Assembly (NCBI GenBank): GCA_034336665.1
Contig: CM067568.1
Location: 9,507,165 to 9,571,164, forward strand
Direction: 5' to 3'
Length of the DNA: 64,000 nucleotides
DNA from: Luscinia megarhynchos
Lineage: Eukaryota > Chordata > Aves > Passeriformes > Turdidae
The notes beneath the pieces are model-generated. The model saw only the letters and a program-made list of their open reading frames with translations. It ran no database searches and had not been told where the DNA came from. This document shows, piece by piece, positions 34,051 through 46,086 of the stretch (the first letter of the stretch is position 1; each line of letters opens with the position of its first letter). The translations under genes and the position numbers were made by a program.

Positions 34051-37000
34051 TTTGAAAAATTGTATTGATTTAGAAAACAAACCAGTGCTGGACTGTTCTT
34101 CCCATTCCTGCATGAACTCCCCACCTGGACCTGGTGGTTGCAGGAGTTAGGAATGCCTGGGAGCAGATGTGGATCCTCAGGGTTGTGGGATGAACAATCT
34201 GTTGGGTTTTCCATGGAAATAGAGCAAGTGGCAACAGGATAGGCAGGAATTGACTGACTTTTCTCCAGTCTGCTCTTGACAGCCGCTGTCAGTGGAATAT
34301 TTGAGTTTGCTGTCCAGAAAGGGCAGGTGCTGGTGGCTGATCTTGTCTCAGCTATGCTTTAGGAACCCTGAAGGAAGCATTTGGGAATGTTGCTTTGGAG
34401 AAGTGTCTCCCTTGGACCACTGTCTCCACCACCTTCTGCCATCTGTGTGTCTTCACCCCGTGGCACCAAGTGCCACACGCGCCCTGAGGATAGGTCTGAT
34501 AGCCGAGCCATCTACACAGACATCCCGAGTTGCCAGAAGGATTCCAAAGTGGGAGAAGGGCAGGCAGGAGTCAAATAACCTGCTTGAGGAGCAGGATGAT
34601 GGGATCAGGAGTACCTGATGGAAATGTCTGCAGCCACATGCAGGTGAGAGCTGTTCAGGGATTCTCCCAGCCAGTGACAGGGCCTGGGGGCATGAGGCCA
34701 AAGGCACAGGCACGTGCAAGGGCATTGCAGGGGCTCCTGCACACTCATCCTCAGTGGGAGCAGCTCCCATGGCCTTGGGTGGTGACACAGCCATTCCCAC
34801 GCTGTCCTGCAGCCTCCTCCTCAGCTTTCATGATTTCCATTCCATGTTGAGATGTTCTGCTGCTTCCTGGGGCTGTGGCCCTTGCACACCTGGGGAGGGA
34901 GGGGATGAGTTCTGGGAATGTAAAGGAAAGAGTAATGTCTGACATGGATTTAGCTCCTAATTACAGGGAAGGGAGTGAGGGCCACATGTGACTTGTGGGC
35001 TGAATGCAGATGAGCTGGGCATGGCAGGACTGCACCCAAACCTTGGATAATCCACTGAACACAGGCTGCGTCTTTCCAAAAATTTGCAGCATCTTTCACT
35101 CCCAGGTCACCTTGAGCAGAAGATTCTGAGATGGTCCCATCTGATGAGCTGGGGCTGCTCAGTCCCTGCCCCTTGCAGCCCTGCCAGCATCACACCTGTT
35201 CTTAAATCCCTGATTAAATTTTTTCCTAGGATTAGGGATTTTGCTGTAGGGTCCTTGCCTTTTCTTCCTGCTCTCAGCCTTGTCAGCACAGCTTCTCACA
35301 GGGACCTGCAGGAAGCACAGACCTGGGGAAGCAGATCAAACTGAAAGAATTGCTGAAAAAGGAAACCACAGTGGTGAAGTGAATTCATCTAGGAATTTTC
35401 CTCCCAAGGGGAGGAAAGAGCTCTTCCAGGGACGTGTACATTTGTGAGCTGGTGTGGGGTCACTGAGCATGGTATTCCCAACCCCATGGCCTGGGATTTC
35501 TGCTAAAGAACCAATTTGAGATTTTCCAGTTGGATTTAATGTGCCTTGGTTACTAGGAGCCATCAGTGATGTGGGTGCCAGAAATGCAACAGAAACCTTC
35601 CCCCCTGTGCATGACCCACGGCTGGCTCTGGTGCTTATCCAGGTGTGGATGCTCCCTCAGAGAGGTCCCTTGGAAAGACAACCAAGAAAAAGCTTTTCCA
35701 TCCCGACTCTTCCTGCGTGGTGAGCTGTCACCAAAAGGATAATCTGTAGCGGGCTGAAAAGTTGGGATTAATGTCAAGCAAAATTGGATTTACTGTTGAA
35801 ATCTGCTACCCGAGGGAGGCACGCAGAGCTGTATCCAACTCTCGTGGATCTGACATTGAGCACACTGCTCTTGTATCATGACTGATGCTGCCAGGAATGT
35901 TCTGCTGCCACTGTGGCAGAGTCCTTTTGGCCACAGGTTGTCCTTGGAGTCCCCCGTGCTTAAGGAAGGCGTGGGCTCACCGCCCATAGGTGTGTGGTCA
36001 TTGGAATCCCGCCTGGCTTTGGCCAGCTGGGCATCCCCTGGCAGGTTTTGATGACCAGCAGTGGTTCAGGTACCTGAGCCAACCTGCTGTATCCCATTTC
36101 TCTCATTTGCATGTGCAGTGTCTGAAGGTGACAGAGCCTTGTGGCAATTGCAGGGAGGAGGAGGCACTTGGGGTAATGGGAAGGAGCTGTTGGGGCTGTA
36201 GGCACTTCCAGAGGCTTTGGATAAGATTTGGGCACGAGGATGAGCACACTGAGAGGTGGGAGCTGTTGAAAAGTGCATCCTGACCTTTGGGAATTAATCC
36301 TTTGAGAAGCACAGCAGTGTCCTGCAGATTCAGGGATGCTGGCTCTTTGTTCTGCTTTGAAGTAGTTCTTTTTTCCAGGGAAAGTGCCAGCTGGTCTCCT
36401 GGTGCTGCTGTGGGAGCCTTCTTGGGGCTTCCTCACCTCACTCCCCACATGTCTCAGCCAAGCAGATCCAGAGCAGCATCCAGGACTGGCTGAAGTCTCT
36501 TCTCTCCTGGAATGAGAGCCACGAGCTCTGCTTGCGTTTAACTGCAGCTTTAATGCCGCTAATTGTAATGGGCTGTAATTGTGCCAAAATCCCTGCGAGC
36601 CAGGAGCAGTTGGGACTGTCACACGGATGTGGCAGAGCGCTCTGGCACCGCCCAGCTCCGTCCCTGCCGATGGAGGAGCCCTGCAGGGGCTGGGGGTGGG
36701 ATTTGTCCCATCACTGGTGGCAGGGCCAGCCCAGGGAAAAGGGATACACCTCCCCTTAACCTGGTGGATCCAGGGACCTGAGCGTGGGCAATTCCGTTTT
36801 ACTGTGCCTTTCTCACCCCATCCATATGGGATAAACACTTGGCTCACCAAGCTGGGGGCTTGAGGGGAGATAATGGATAACTGCTTGCTAATCCCTGTGT
36901 GCCAGCATTGGCTCTTGCTGTTCTATGCTGCTCCAAATGCTGCAGTGGCAGCACAGGGAGCCCCCAGCTCCATTGGCACAGGCTCCATCCATGGGAAAGC

Positions 37001-37619
37001 CGCCACAGCCTTGCAGAGCCACTCTTGGAATGGCTCCTGCGCTGCCTGTGTCACTCAAAGCTGGGTAAAAATGAGGTTGAGCTTTTCGTGTTCTCCAGCT
37101 GCTGCTCCTGCCATGGCTGCATCCCTGTGCCCAAAACCTCAGGGTCCTGGAGCAGCAGTGCAGTGAGACATTTTTCTGGAAACATCAAGCTGGACTTTCC
37201 TGGAGGCTTTTTCCTGTGATAAAGCCCTTGGCAGAAGGGTAATTTCTATCTGGCCCCAGGAAAGGAGCTGCGCTGAGGGGCCACAGGGGACTGGCCAGGA
37301 CTGTACTGCTTCAGCCTCCTGCAAAACATCAAAATCCAGCTAAATCACCCCTTTATATCTGAATTTTCCTTACATTCCAAATGCCAGCCTGGAACACATG
37401 TTGAGAGTGTGTTGGGAGCAGTACTGGGTGATTTGAGAGACTGGATTCAAAAGTAGGAACAAAAGGAAAACAATGAGCCCAAAAATCAGAGGTACAGAGC
37501 AGGAATCAGGTGAGTGCTGCCAGGTGTGCTGGGAAAGGCATCCAACCTGTATTCATGCATTCCATATGGGATGGGACTCACCAAGGCAGTGAAGTTGTGG
37601 CACAGCCCTCAGTGCCAGC

Positions 37620-37990
37620 CTCGGGGTTGTAATTAATAGTGGGAGATGATGATTAATAATTTGGGGATGGTATAAAGGGGATACCTGGACTGGGATGAAG
37701 CTGGCACGGAGTGAGGGGTCTCCTGGAGCACGACGTTGCCATAGGGATCTGACAGCTTCTCCGTCAGAGCCTCCGGCGAGAGCAGTTAATCCATTTTTAA
37801 GAGGAAAGGATATTTAATAAAGGGAACCATTTAAACTGGATTTACAAGGCACACTGAATGGAGGCCCCATTTATTCCGTGACTTCATATTTAATTTTAAT
37901 ATCTCTATAAACCTCTCCAGAGTGTTCTGCACAAACAAGCCGGAGCCAGAGCGGTTCGACCGCCCAGTGATTCTTAAAAGCAAATCAATT
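37620..37990. other. AT-rich candidate conserved non-coding element
   Basis: This block mixes TAAT/ATTTA cores ('ttgtaattaatagtggg', 'gatgattaataatttgg', 'catatttaattttaatatct') with interspersed GC words such as 'ccggcgagagcagttaatcc'. It has no repeat and no reading frame. The texture is that of a conserved enhancer, but an alignment is needed to support that. Confidence 0.25.
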
Positions 37991-40475
37991 TAACAGCACA
38001 GGAAAAAACCTGCCTCTCCAGGAATATTCTTCCGCTCTCGGAAGGAGCAGTGGAATAGCTGTATTAGAAAACAACAAACAAGCTGCTCTGGTGGAGAGGG
38101 ATTTTTGAAAGGATATGGTGCAAAGCAGGGTTGGGAGCCTCCTCAGTGAGCCAGGTTGTTGGGAATTTGCTTTGTTGCTCTGTTTTCTCTGCACTCATAA
38201 ATAATGTAATTAATAATCATATAGCTTCATCAATAATCCAGCTTTTTCTGTAGCTGTGCTCGCTGCTATTCCCGTGCTGCTGCCTGAGCAGGGATGCAGT
38301 GACTGTAAAAGTCCATATAAAAGCTGGGGTAGGGATGATGGCACCTGGCAGCGTTTAGCACTCCATAAATGAGAAAAGGATAGGAAGGCAGACAGATTTC
38401 CCACGAGGAAGCAGTTTATGACTGTTCCCAGAGCGTTTTTCTTCCTGCAAAACTGAGAATGTCATGGTTTTGGAAGAAGCAAGTTCTGTGGGAAGAGCTA
38501 GTGAGAAAACTCCTTTCCTCTGCAACAGATAAACTCTCCTGCTCCTCAGTGCCTGACTCCTGGCACAGAGCAAATTCCCTGGATTTCCTTTGTCCCCGAA
38601 ACATCTCATTTTTATTTCTTTTTAATACGTAGAGATTGTGCTGCACAAAGCTGGCTCTGGTTTCTCCTCCATCTTTTGGGTGGTCCCTGAACCCAGATTT
38701 AAGGAACAGAGCAGTGTTCCAGTCAGCCTGTGCCGTGGTTTGTGCTCTCAGATCACAGAATGTTCCCTCACCTCCACTTAATCTCTTTTCCCCCTCTTTT
38801 TCCTTCTACACAAATGGACCCCCTGGCAGGAAACAGCATCCTCTGCTGCCCTGGGCCATGGAGATGCATTTCTCAAGGAGTAGACTCTGAACTGCTCCAA
38901 GTGAGGGTGATTTAGCAATCAGATTTTCTCCCCGTCCCAGGCTGGGGGACGTTTCTCCCTATCACAGATCCATGAGTGGGATTGGATTCGTAGCACATCA
39001 AATAATTAGTCTATAAAAAGGGAATTATATGGCACGTTAACGAGCACAGTTGAGTTTTGTTCTCGCCTCCCTGCGAGATGAAAGCTGAGATTCCCTGTGG
39101 GAATTGATTTCCTCCTGGGATCTCCCTGTCTCAGTAACATGATGTCCCAAAAGCAGCCCCACGGATATGTGTGGGTCTGGAAGCTGGGATCCAGGCAGGC
39201 AGCAGCCCCCCATTTCCAGGGGCAGGCCCCTTGCTCCCAACCCATTTTTTTCCTAATATTTGAGCAAATTTTCTTGTAATTTAACTTTCTCATTAGTTTT
39301 CTTCTAAAATCTGGAAATAATGTTTTGGGTTTTTTTTTTTTTTTAATTCATAGAGAGGGGGGAAAAAAAACCCCTTTTGATCACTCTTTAGCAGAAAGCC
39401 TCAGTCTTCCATGGTCCAGAGCAAGAGGAGGAACAAACAGACTGATTTATTTCATTCTTCCTGATGTTTATTTTAAATTAATCCTGTTGGGACAGATGTC
39501 AGGCCAGAGTTCTTGTTGGAGTCACTTATGTTCTTTGATCTAATTAACAATGGCTCATGTTTTATAATAACTCATTTTTCTAAGAATTAATTTTTCATGA
39601 GGGATGGGATTCACTTACTCTTTGCTCTTTGCCTTCCCCTAGATCCTGAGTTTCCTCCCTCATTTTTCTTCCCTTCAGTGCTCGTTTTCCAAACCTCCTT
39701 GATGCTGATACATTTCAGGCTTGAAAACACGGGAAATAACTTTCCAAATATGCTGTATTTAGAGAAAATTTCAGACTAATTTTACATGTTTATTCATTAA
39801 AAGCACCAGTAGGATCCTGCTGTGCACACATGGAAAAACAAATGGAGTATGTGTCAGTAATAATAAAGTAGGAATTATGCTGCCATGATTCATTGACCCA
39901 GGATTTCCGACTGGAATTTACAGTGGGCTTGATGATAAACCCTCAGACTTTCCTTGGGAAGTGTCTCTGGAATACTCAGGAAAAAGCTTTTAGGGATTTC
40001 ACAGCAATTTAAATAACATGCTGCCTAGGATGGCCTGAAGGCACAAAACTTCCCATTCCTATAAAATCCAGGTTACAAAACGGAAAACCAAGAAGAACAA
40101 GAAAAAGATGGGAATATTGAGAAGTTTTCCCCAGTACCACAAAAGAGGATTGCACCTCATGATCATGGAAGCCTTTCCCAAATTAAATGCTGCTGGGATT
40201 CTGCAAGTCAGCCTGCCTGGACTCCACACAGATGGCACCATTTCTCCCATGTCCGACTGTCCCCTCCAGGATAAATTTGTCCATGTTTCCAGCCAGATCC
40301 CCCACTCTGGTTCACCTTATCCCCAAAACTTCCCAGCAGCCATCCTCTATCAGTCTCCAGTATTCCTTTTCCTGGGGCAAAGCACGTCCTTCACAGGCCA
40401 TTATCACTTCTGGCACACGATGTTACAAACCTAAAGAGGGTTCAGTCAAATGGGTCCTTATCAGTCCCTTTCTGT

Positions 40476-40497
40476 TTTGTTTGTTTGTTTGTTTGTT
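40476..40497. repeat. (GTTT)n microsatellite
   Basis: About five copies of GTTT in intergenic DNA. Confidence 0.9.
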
Positions 40498-40789
40498 GGG
40501 TTTTTGCCTTGGGGGCAATGATTTCTGCTGTCAGGGATGAGATGCTGTAGGTTTTGGAGGTGTTGGAACAGATTCAGTCCTCGTCCTGCTGGCTGTGAAA
40601 CCACAAAAATATTAATTGCCTACAATTCCAGCAGGAACTTCACACACACACAGTCACGACTTCATTAGAGCCCCGCAGGAGCCACCTGGGAGCCTCGGGA
40701 AACTCCGTGTAAAGAGCAGCGGATAGACCTGGAATGAGTTAAGAGACTCGGAGACTCTCCTGCGGCACAGGTTTGGGAGCCGTGTTGGA

Positions 40790-41400
40790 TTTAATGTGTG
40801 TTCGTACTGAGCGCTGGTGGTAAATCCCCGGCTGGCTGCCGCTCCGAGGATGTCTGCGAGTGCATCCAGCAGCCCTGGGCTCAGAAGGATCAGCGATGGG
40901 TCAGCGGGAGGATAAAGGGTGCAGCAAGGGAGTTGTTACCGACTTAAAATTGGATACGCTCGGCCTGGCAATGGGCTTTGCATGTCAACCTGATTTTTGA
41001 AGGGGGAGATCTGGGAGCGGGAGAATAACCGGGAGAGCTGTGCCTGAGCCGCTGTCCCTGTTGCGCTGGCGCCTGCGGTATTCCTGACCTGGCTCCGACC
41101 TCCGGCCCAGCTGGAGCGTGTGGCGTGTGTGACAGCCCTGCGCTGCCCGGGGGATGTGTATCCATCCATCCGTGCGGTGTCTGCCCGCCCTGCTGGCTGC
41201 CTGCCCCGCAGCCCCGCTCCGTCCCGTTCTGTGCCATCCCCGCGCACCGCGATCCGCGCCCCAAATCCCTGCGGGAAGAGCGGTGCCTGCTGGTTCTGCT
41301 GGTGCTAAGGAGCTGCTCTCCCGGGATGGCTCCGTCCAGACGTGACTCCACAGTCGTGCCCAGCCGAGCAGAGAGAGCAGAGCGGAGCTCAGCATAAGGA
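40790..41400. promoter_or_regulatory. Orphan CpG-dense patch 3.6 kb upstream of CHST14
   Basis: CpG-rich words cluster here ('cctgcggtattcctgacctg', 'ccccgcgcaccgcgatccgc') while the flanks are AT-richer. Open frames of 90-155 codons on both strands follow from the composition and match no protein I know. It could be an alternative CHST14 promoter, an enhancer, or the promoter of a non-coding RNA. Confidence 0.35.
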
Positions 41401-43818
41401 ACTGAGCTCAAAGTTAAGGCACCGAGCTAAGACCAAGGTCTGTGCAAGTCCAGCCAGCTGCACAGCAATGAATTTATAACCAGATCCTTCAGCACGAAGT
41501 TTTCCTTGAAAACAGTGATTTTTTGCGTTTGGAATTACTCAATGTATTCGTGCAGAATGTTTGACTTTGTTTAAAAAGGCTTTTTTCCCCAGAGATAAGA
41601 AACTCCGCCTCAGTAGTGAGCTGATTGTGGAGCGGCTTCTGTGCTTATCCCGTTGGATAAGAGGCTTTATTATACCAAATTACGGGATAATCTCTGGACA
41701 CGCAGCCACAGCATCGGATCTCTCCTCCTTTGCTTGTTTTACTTTTTGATCCAGAGCTGCTCAAACCAATTCAGGGGGTCTCCTGTGACAGCAATCACCG
41801 TCCTGTTTCTTGTCTGGGAAGCTGGCATCAGCCCAAACCAATGTTTATTCAAGAAACCGTCTTTCTCTTGCTCAGCTTTTCCAGAGGCCTCATCCATTTG
41901 TCCTTTTTGCAGTTCCTCAGACTGAAATAAATATCTGATCTCACCCCAAAGGCCAGCAGAGCCTTGGCAGGGCATTTGTGATGACATCAGTGTCCAGCCT
42001 TACTCCAGACTGGAAGGACAGGGGTGTACCTCAGTCTTTCTCTCCATCCCCTCTGGGAACTGGCTTTTTCTTTGTCACACTGATACACATTCCTTATTTC
42101 TGACAGCCAAGGTGAGTTCTACAGCCTTCCTTAAACCTGTGTGTGCATAAATGCTGCTGGGGGACTGGCTCAGTGTAATGTCGTTGATATTATCATGTAA
42201 TGTGGTAACATTAGTGTATTTTAATGTTATTTTTCTGCTCGTGTGAGTAAACAGTGAGGGAAAGGCCCTGAGATTTACTGCTCCAGTTTCCCCAGGGTGG
42301 AGGCTGTGGTGCTCTTAAGGTGATTACTGGGGCTTGGAGGCATTTTGAAGAGGGCTGGGAAGTACAAAAATCTTTTTATACCTGTAAGTGGGAATTTAAG
42401 GGATGAGGCTGCTGCTCCAGCCCCTGGTAGTAGATCACACTGAGGCCTGGCAGAGCATTTTCCTGGGAGGGGCTGTGTGGGTTTCCCTTCTCCCACAGAA
42501 GAGAGAACCAGACCCTTGCATTACTGCAGTGTGTTGTATAAACTTGTAGGTAAACCACAGCAGCCTAAAGTCTGGTTTCCTTTTGTGACATTTTATTTGC
42601 TTTTTTCGGAAGGGATGGATCTGTGTGGGAAAGATATTCCCATAGTTTTGCACATTCTGAGCATGAGGCAGCTTTTAACTGCTTTGGAAATCAAGTTACT
42701 GCTCACTCTCGGTGTTAATTAGGCACACTGAGTGTAGCCACAATTAATTTTCCTTGGTGACACAGGGTTTAGTCCTGCAAACCATCCCCTGAACCGTGTA
42801 TTTGCTTGGCTGTGCTGTGCCTATAGAGACTTTGCATCCCACCCCATCATTTGTGTCACCCCGAAGGCTGAAGAGTCTTTGCTCTTCAGACCAGTCCTTA
42901 AATCCAAGTTCCCTTCGGAAAATAGCCCTGCTGACCTCTTGGGCAGTTTCCTGTTTTTCTGCATTTGCAGAGCCAGAGGGCTATCCTGTATAACTGCTCC
43001 TGATCTAGAGGTATTAGTGGGGAATAGGGACAAAAAGGGATGAGCAGTGCCAGACTAATATGCCTTCGAAGAAATAAAAATTCCCCTTGGCTGCTTTGGA
43101 GTTTGCTGCAATCAGCCTTTTTCCCCAGGAGGAGGGATTGATTTTTGTCTCGGTGACACGGATTATATGTGTTGGCACGGCTTCAGTTTGGGCTGGTGTT
43201 GAGATCAGATCAGGACCTGCCCTCTGAAATGAGAGCGGGAATCTGATAACACCTCGTGTGTGCAGCTTTGCTGGTGGCAGGGTTGGATATCGGTCTCTTC
43301 CTAGAGCTAATGCTCTATTTACATCCAAATAAAACCGGGAAATGTGCAATAATCTAGCTGCAGGCTCTCGTGCTGCGCTCCAAGTGCTTTGTCTGCCTTG
43401 GCTGACAAAATGCTCTTGGCTCCTGATCAAAGGGAAGTAAGTGGAAGCTGGTTTTCTCTTGATGTTAAGAAAGCTCCTGACAGAGAGTCCCTGCAAGGCT
43501 GGTTAAGAGCCCAGGCCCCGTGGTAGGCTAGGAAAACTCATTGAAGGAAAATTCGGAGAACAATAGCAGTGTGGAGTGATTTGGGAAAGGGCTGTGTGAG
43601 GAAATGGCATCCTGATGGCTGGGTTAGTGCCCCAGGCATCCAGGGGACGGCCTGGAGCAGCAGGTGAGTGGCTGGGGTCATTCACAGAGGTGGTTTGGGG
43701 GAAATGCCTGCCAAGTGTTGGAAAATCCCACCCTCTGGCTCTCCAGTGGTGGCACAGCCTCCTCAGCTCTGCAGGTAGCCCGTGTCTTCTCCTCCTCCAG
43801 GTGCTAAACCTGTGCAGG

Positions 43819-43839
43819 AATTATAGAATTATAGAATTA
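43819..43839. repeat. Solitary octamer repeat resembling a CR1 tail
   Basis: The sequence is 'aattatagaattatagaatta', 2.6 copies of an 8 bp unit. It looks like the reverse complement of the CR1 terminal octamer (ATTCTRTG) with a base change, but no CR1 body follows. Confidence 0.6.
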
Positions 43840-44109
43840 AATTAAGTGAGGCACAGTGCCTAATTTTGGGTAGTTTGGCCTGGTATTGCAGAAACCATCT
43901 GTTATCACCACACAAGGCTATGAAAACACTGGGATGTGAACTGCGCAGCGCCCGAACCTCGGAGCACACCTGGTGGGCTGTTTGGAATGACACTTGAACG
44001 TGTTTGGGGATGAGAGCAGTGTGAAGTGCTGCTCGGGCCTATGCCTGACTGACATCCCAACATACCAAGGTGCTGGTGGATGGATGGCTCTGGACTTGCT
44101 CCAGAGGGA

Positions 44110-44520
44110 TGATCAGTGGGAATAAGTGCTGTGAGGAGCACCAGGAGGAGCTGGGGGCTCAGCCTGGAGAAAAGGAGGCTGAGGAGGACGTTCTTGCTCT
44201 CTACACCTCCCTGACAGAAAGGTGGAGCCAAGTGGGGGTCAGGCTCTGCTCACAGGGCACACGGGACAGGCAAGGAAATGACCTCAAGCTGCACCAGGCG
44301 AGGATCAAGTTGGACATCAGGAGGAATCTTTTCTTGCAGAACGTTGTCGGGCACAGGAATGGGCTGTGCAGGGAGGTGGTGGAGTCCCCGTCCCTGCAGG
44401 TGTTCGAGGAAGGGCTGGACATGGCGCTCAGTGCTCTGGGCTGGCCGAGAATCAGTCACAGGTTGGACTCAGTGGTTTGGGGAGTCTTTTCCAACCTGGA
44501 TAATGCTGTGATTCCATGAT
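44110..44520 (+). mobile_element. CR1 LINE fragment, first of a head-to-tail pair
   Basis: Sense CR1 of about 410 bp: 'aggagctgggggctcagcct', 'agttggacatcaggaggaat', 'gggaggtggtggagtccccg', 'gtcttttccaacctggataa', with an intact tail 'tgctgtgattccatgatt'. Confidence 0.93.
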
Positions 44521-44830
44521 TAGAGGGCTGGAGCGGCTTTGCTCTGGAGGCAGGCTGGGAGAGCAGGGGGTGTTCAGTCTGGAGAAAACTCCAGAGTGAC
44601 TCTAGAGCCCTTTCCAAGGGCTCCAAGGGCTGGAGTAAAGGCTGTGTAAAGGGCTCCAAGAGAGCTGGAGGGGGACTCGGGACAAGAGATGGAGGGGACA
44701 GTAAAGGAAGGGGCAGCTTCCCATTGCCAGAGGGAAGAAATTCTGCCCCTGGATGCCTGAAGTGTCCAAAGCCAGGCTGGACGGGGCTGGGAGCAGGCTG
44801 GGCCGGTGAGAGGTGTCGCTGCCCGCGGCA
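44521..44830 (+). mobile_element. CR1 LINE fragment, second of the pair, abutting the CHST14 promoter
   Basis: It starts right after the tail of the preceding copy with 'agagggctggagcggctttg', then 'agaagaaattc'-type blocks ('agagggaagaaattctgccc'), 'ccaggctggacggggctggg' and 'gtgagaggtgtcgctgcccg'. There it fades into the GC-rich CHST14 5' region. Its 3' terminus is missing or unrecognisable. Confidence 0.85.
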
Positions 44831-45015
44831 CGGGTGAGCGGCACCGGGCGGGCCCTGCGGTGCCCTGCAGCCGCCGTCCCCCCGCGGGGCCCCGGCGGGG
44901 CGGGCTCAGTGCGGGGCGGTCCCGCCGCCTCTTCCGCGCCGTCACCGCGCCCGCTCCGCCCCGCCCGCCGGCCCGGACCCCCCCGCAGCCCCGGCCCGGC
45001 CCGGGAGCCCCGGCC
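44830..45015 (+). promoter_or_regulatory. CHST14: CHST14 CpG-island promoter and 5'UTR
   Basis: This is very GC- and CpG-rich sequence with no TATA box, continuous with the GC-rich coding exon, as expected of a housekeeping CpG-island promoter. The transcription start cannot be set from sequence. An open frame continues upstream from the CHST14 ATG to 44,806, but its start lies in CR1-derived sequence. Confidence 0.6.
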
Positions 45016-46086
45016 ATGCAGCCCCGCGGCCCCGCCGAGCCCCGCCGCGCGCTCCCGTCGGGCCGCAGCCGGGCGCGCTCCCGGGGCGCGGCGGGCGCGG
45101 CGCTGCTGCCCTCCATGCTGATGTTCGGCGTCATCCTGGCCTCCAGCGGGCTGCTGCTGATGATCGAGCGCGGCATCCTCGCCCAGGTCGGGCCGCCGCC
45201 GCTGCACCCGCCCGCGGGGCTGTCGCGGCGGGCCGGGCGGGACCCGGCGGCGGAGCTGGAGCTGGAGGTGCTGCGGGACACGCGGAACCGCACCATCCGC
45301 GCCCTGTGCGGGCAGCGCTCCATGCCCCGCAGCGTCTGGGAGCTGCCGCCCGGGCAGCGCCGCACCGTGCTCCGGCACCTCCTGGTCAGCGACAAGTACC
45401 GCTTCCTCTACTGCTACGTGCCCAAGGTGGCCTGCTCCAACTGGAAGCGCATCCTCAAGGTGCTGGACGGGGCTCTGGAGAGCGTGGACGCGCGGGGCAA
45501 GATGGACCACAAGAGCGACCTGGTGTTCCTGGGGGACATGAAGCCGGAGGAGATCAGCTACCGCCTGAAGCACTACTACAAGTTCATCTTCGTGCGGAAC
45601 CCGATGGAGAGGCTGCTCTCGGCCTACCGCAACAAATTCGGGGAGATCAAGGAGTACCAGCAGAGGTACGGCGTGGAGATCGTCCGGCGGTATCGGAAGA
45701 ACGGGGGCAACTCGGCGGGCGACGACGTGTCCTTCTCGGAATTCCTGCAGTACCTGCTGGACGAGGACGTGGAGCGTATGAACGAGCACTGGATGCCCAT
45801 CTACAACCTGTGCCAGCCCTGCGCCGTCAGGTACGACTTCATCGGCTCCTACGAGCGGCTGCACGCCGACGCCACCCACGTGCTGGAGCACATCCAGTCT
45901 CCGTCCTTCGTCCGCTTCCCGGAGCGCCAGGCCTGGTACAAGCCCGTGACGGCCGAGACGCTGCACTACTACCTGTGCAACACCCAGCGCCGGCTGCTCA
46001 GGGAGCTGCTCCCCAAGTACATCCTGGACTTCTCCCTCTTCGCCTACCCCCTGCCCAACATCACCAGCGAGTTCTGCAGGCACTGA
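45016..46086 (+). CDS. CHST14: Carbohydrate sulfotransferase 14 (dermatan 4-O-sulfotransferase)
   Basis: This enzyme moves sulfate from PAPS to C4 of GalNAc next to iduronic acid in dermatan sulfate, in the Golgi lumen. The single-exon protein has 356 residues (human 376). A short basic cytoplasmic tail leads to a type II signal anchor at about residues 34-50 ([18 protein letters not shown]), nearly identical to human. The PAPS 5'-phosphosulfate site is [10 protein letters not shown] at residues 136-145. The 3'-phosphate site is [17 protein letters not shown] at 192-208. The segment [14 protein letters not shown] and the C-terminal [15 protein letters not shown] fit the HNK-1 sulfotransferase family. 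N-glycosylation sequons lie at N91 and N348. ATG 45,016 has a purine at -3 and gives a start comparable to human. The longer frame from 44,806 is not used here because its beginning is CR1-derived. Confidence 0.97.
   Translation: MQPRGPAEPRRALPSGRSRARSRGAAGAALLPSMLMFGVILASSGLLLMIERGILAQVGPPPLHPPAGLSRRAGRDPAAELELEVLRDTRNRTIRALCGQRSMPRSVWELPPGQRRTVLRHLLVSDKYRFLYCYVPKVACSNWKRILKVLDGALESVDARGKMDHKSDLVFLGDMKPEEISYRLKHYYKFIFVRNPMERLLSAYRNKFGEIKEYQQRYGVEIVRRYRKNGGNSAGDDVSFSEFLQYLLDEDVERMNEHWMPIYNLCQPCAVRYDFIGSYERLHADATHVLEHIQSPSFVRFPERQAWYKPVTAETLHYYLCNTQRRLLRELLPKYILDFSLFAYPLPNITSEFCRH

Larger units (their letters stand above)
31055..34075 (+). other. BAHD1: BAHD1 3'UTR
   Basis: The stretch has no CR1 fragment and no plausible exon. 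Its distal part (33,700-34,070) is AU-rich, as in many vertebrate 3'UTR ends. Two AATAAA hexamers are candidates: a proximal one at 31,290-31,295, just before a 13 bp hairpin, and a distal one at 34,045-34,050. The distal one gives a 3 kb UTR, in line with the long UTR I recall for the mammalian gene. Confidence 0.6.
34076..44109. other. BAHD1-CHST14 intergenic region
   Basis: About 10 kb with no gene or CR1 fragment I can support. It holds a 296-codon open frame on the minus strand (35,960-36,850) without recognisable domains, an AT-rich motif patch at 37,620-37,990, a poly-T run at 39,330-39,344, a (GTTT)n run at 40,476-40,497, an orphan CpG-dense patch at 40,790-41,400 and a solitary octamer repeat at 43,819-43,839. 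The rest shows nothing. Confidence 0.6.
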
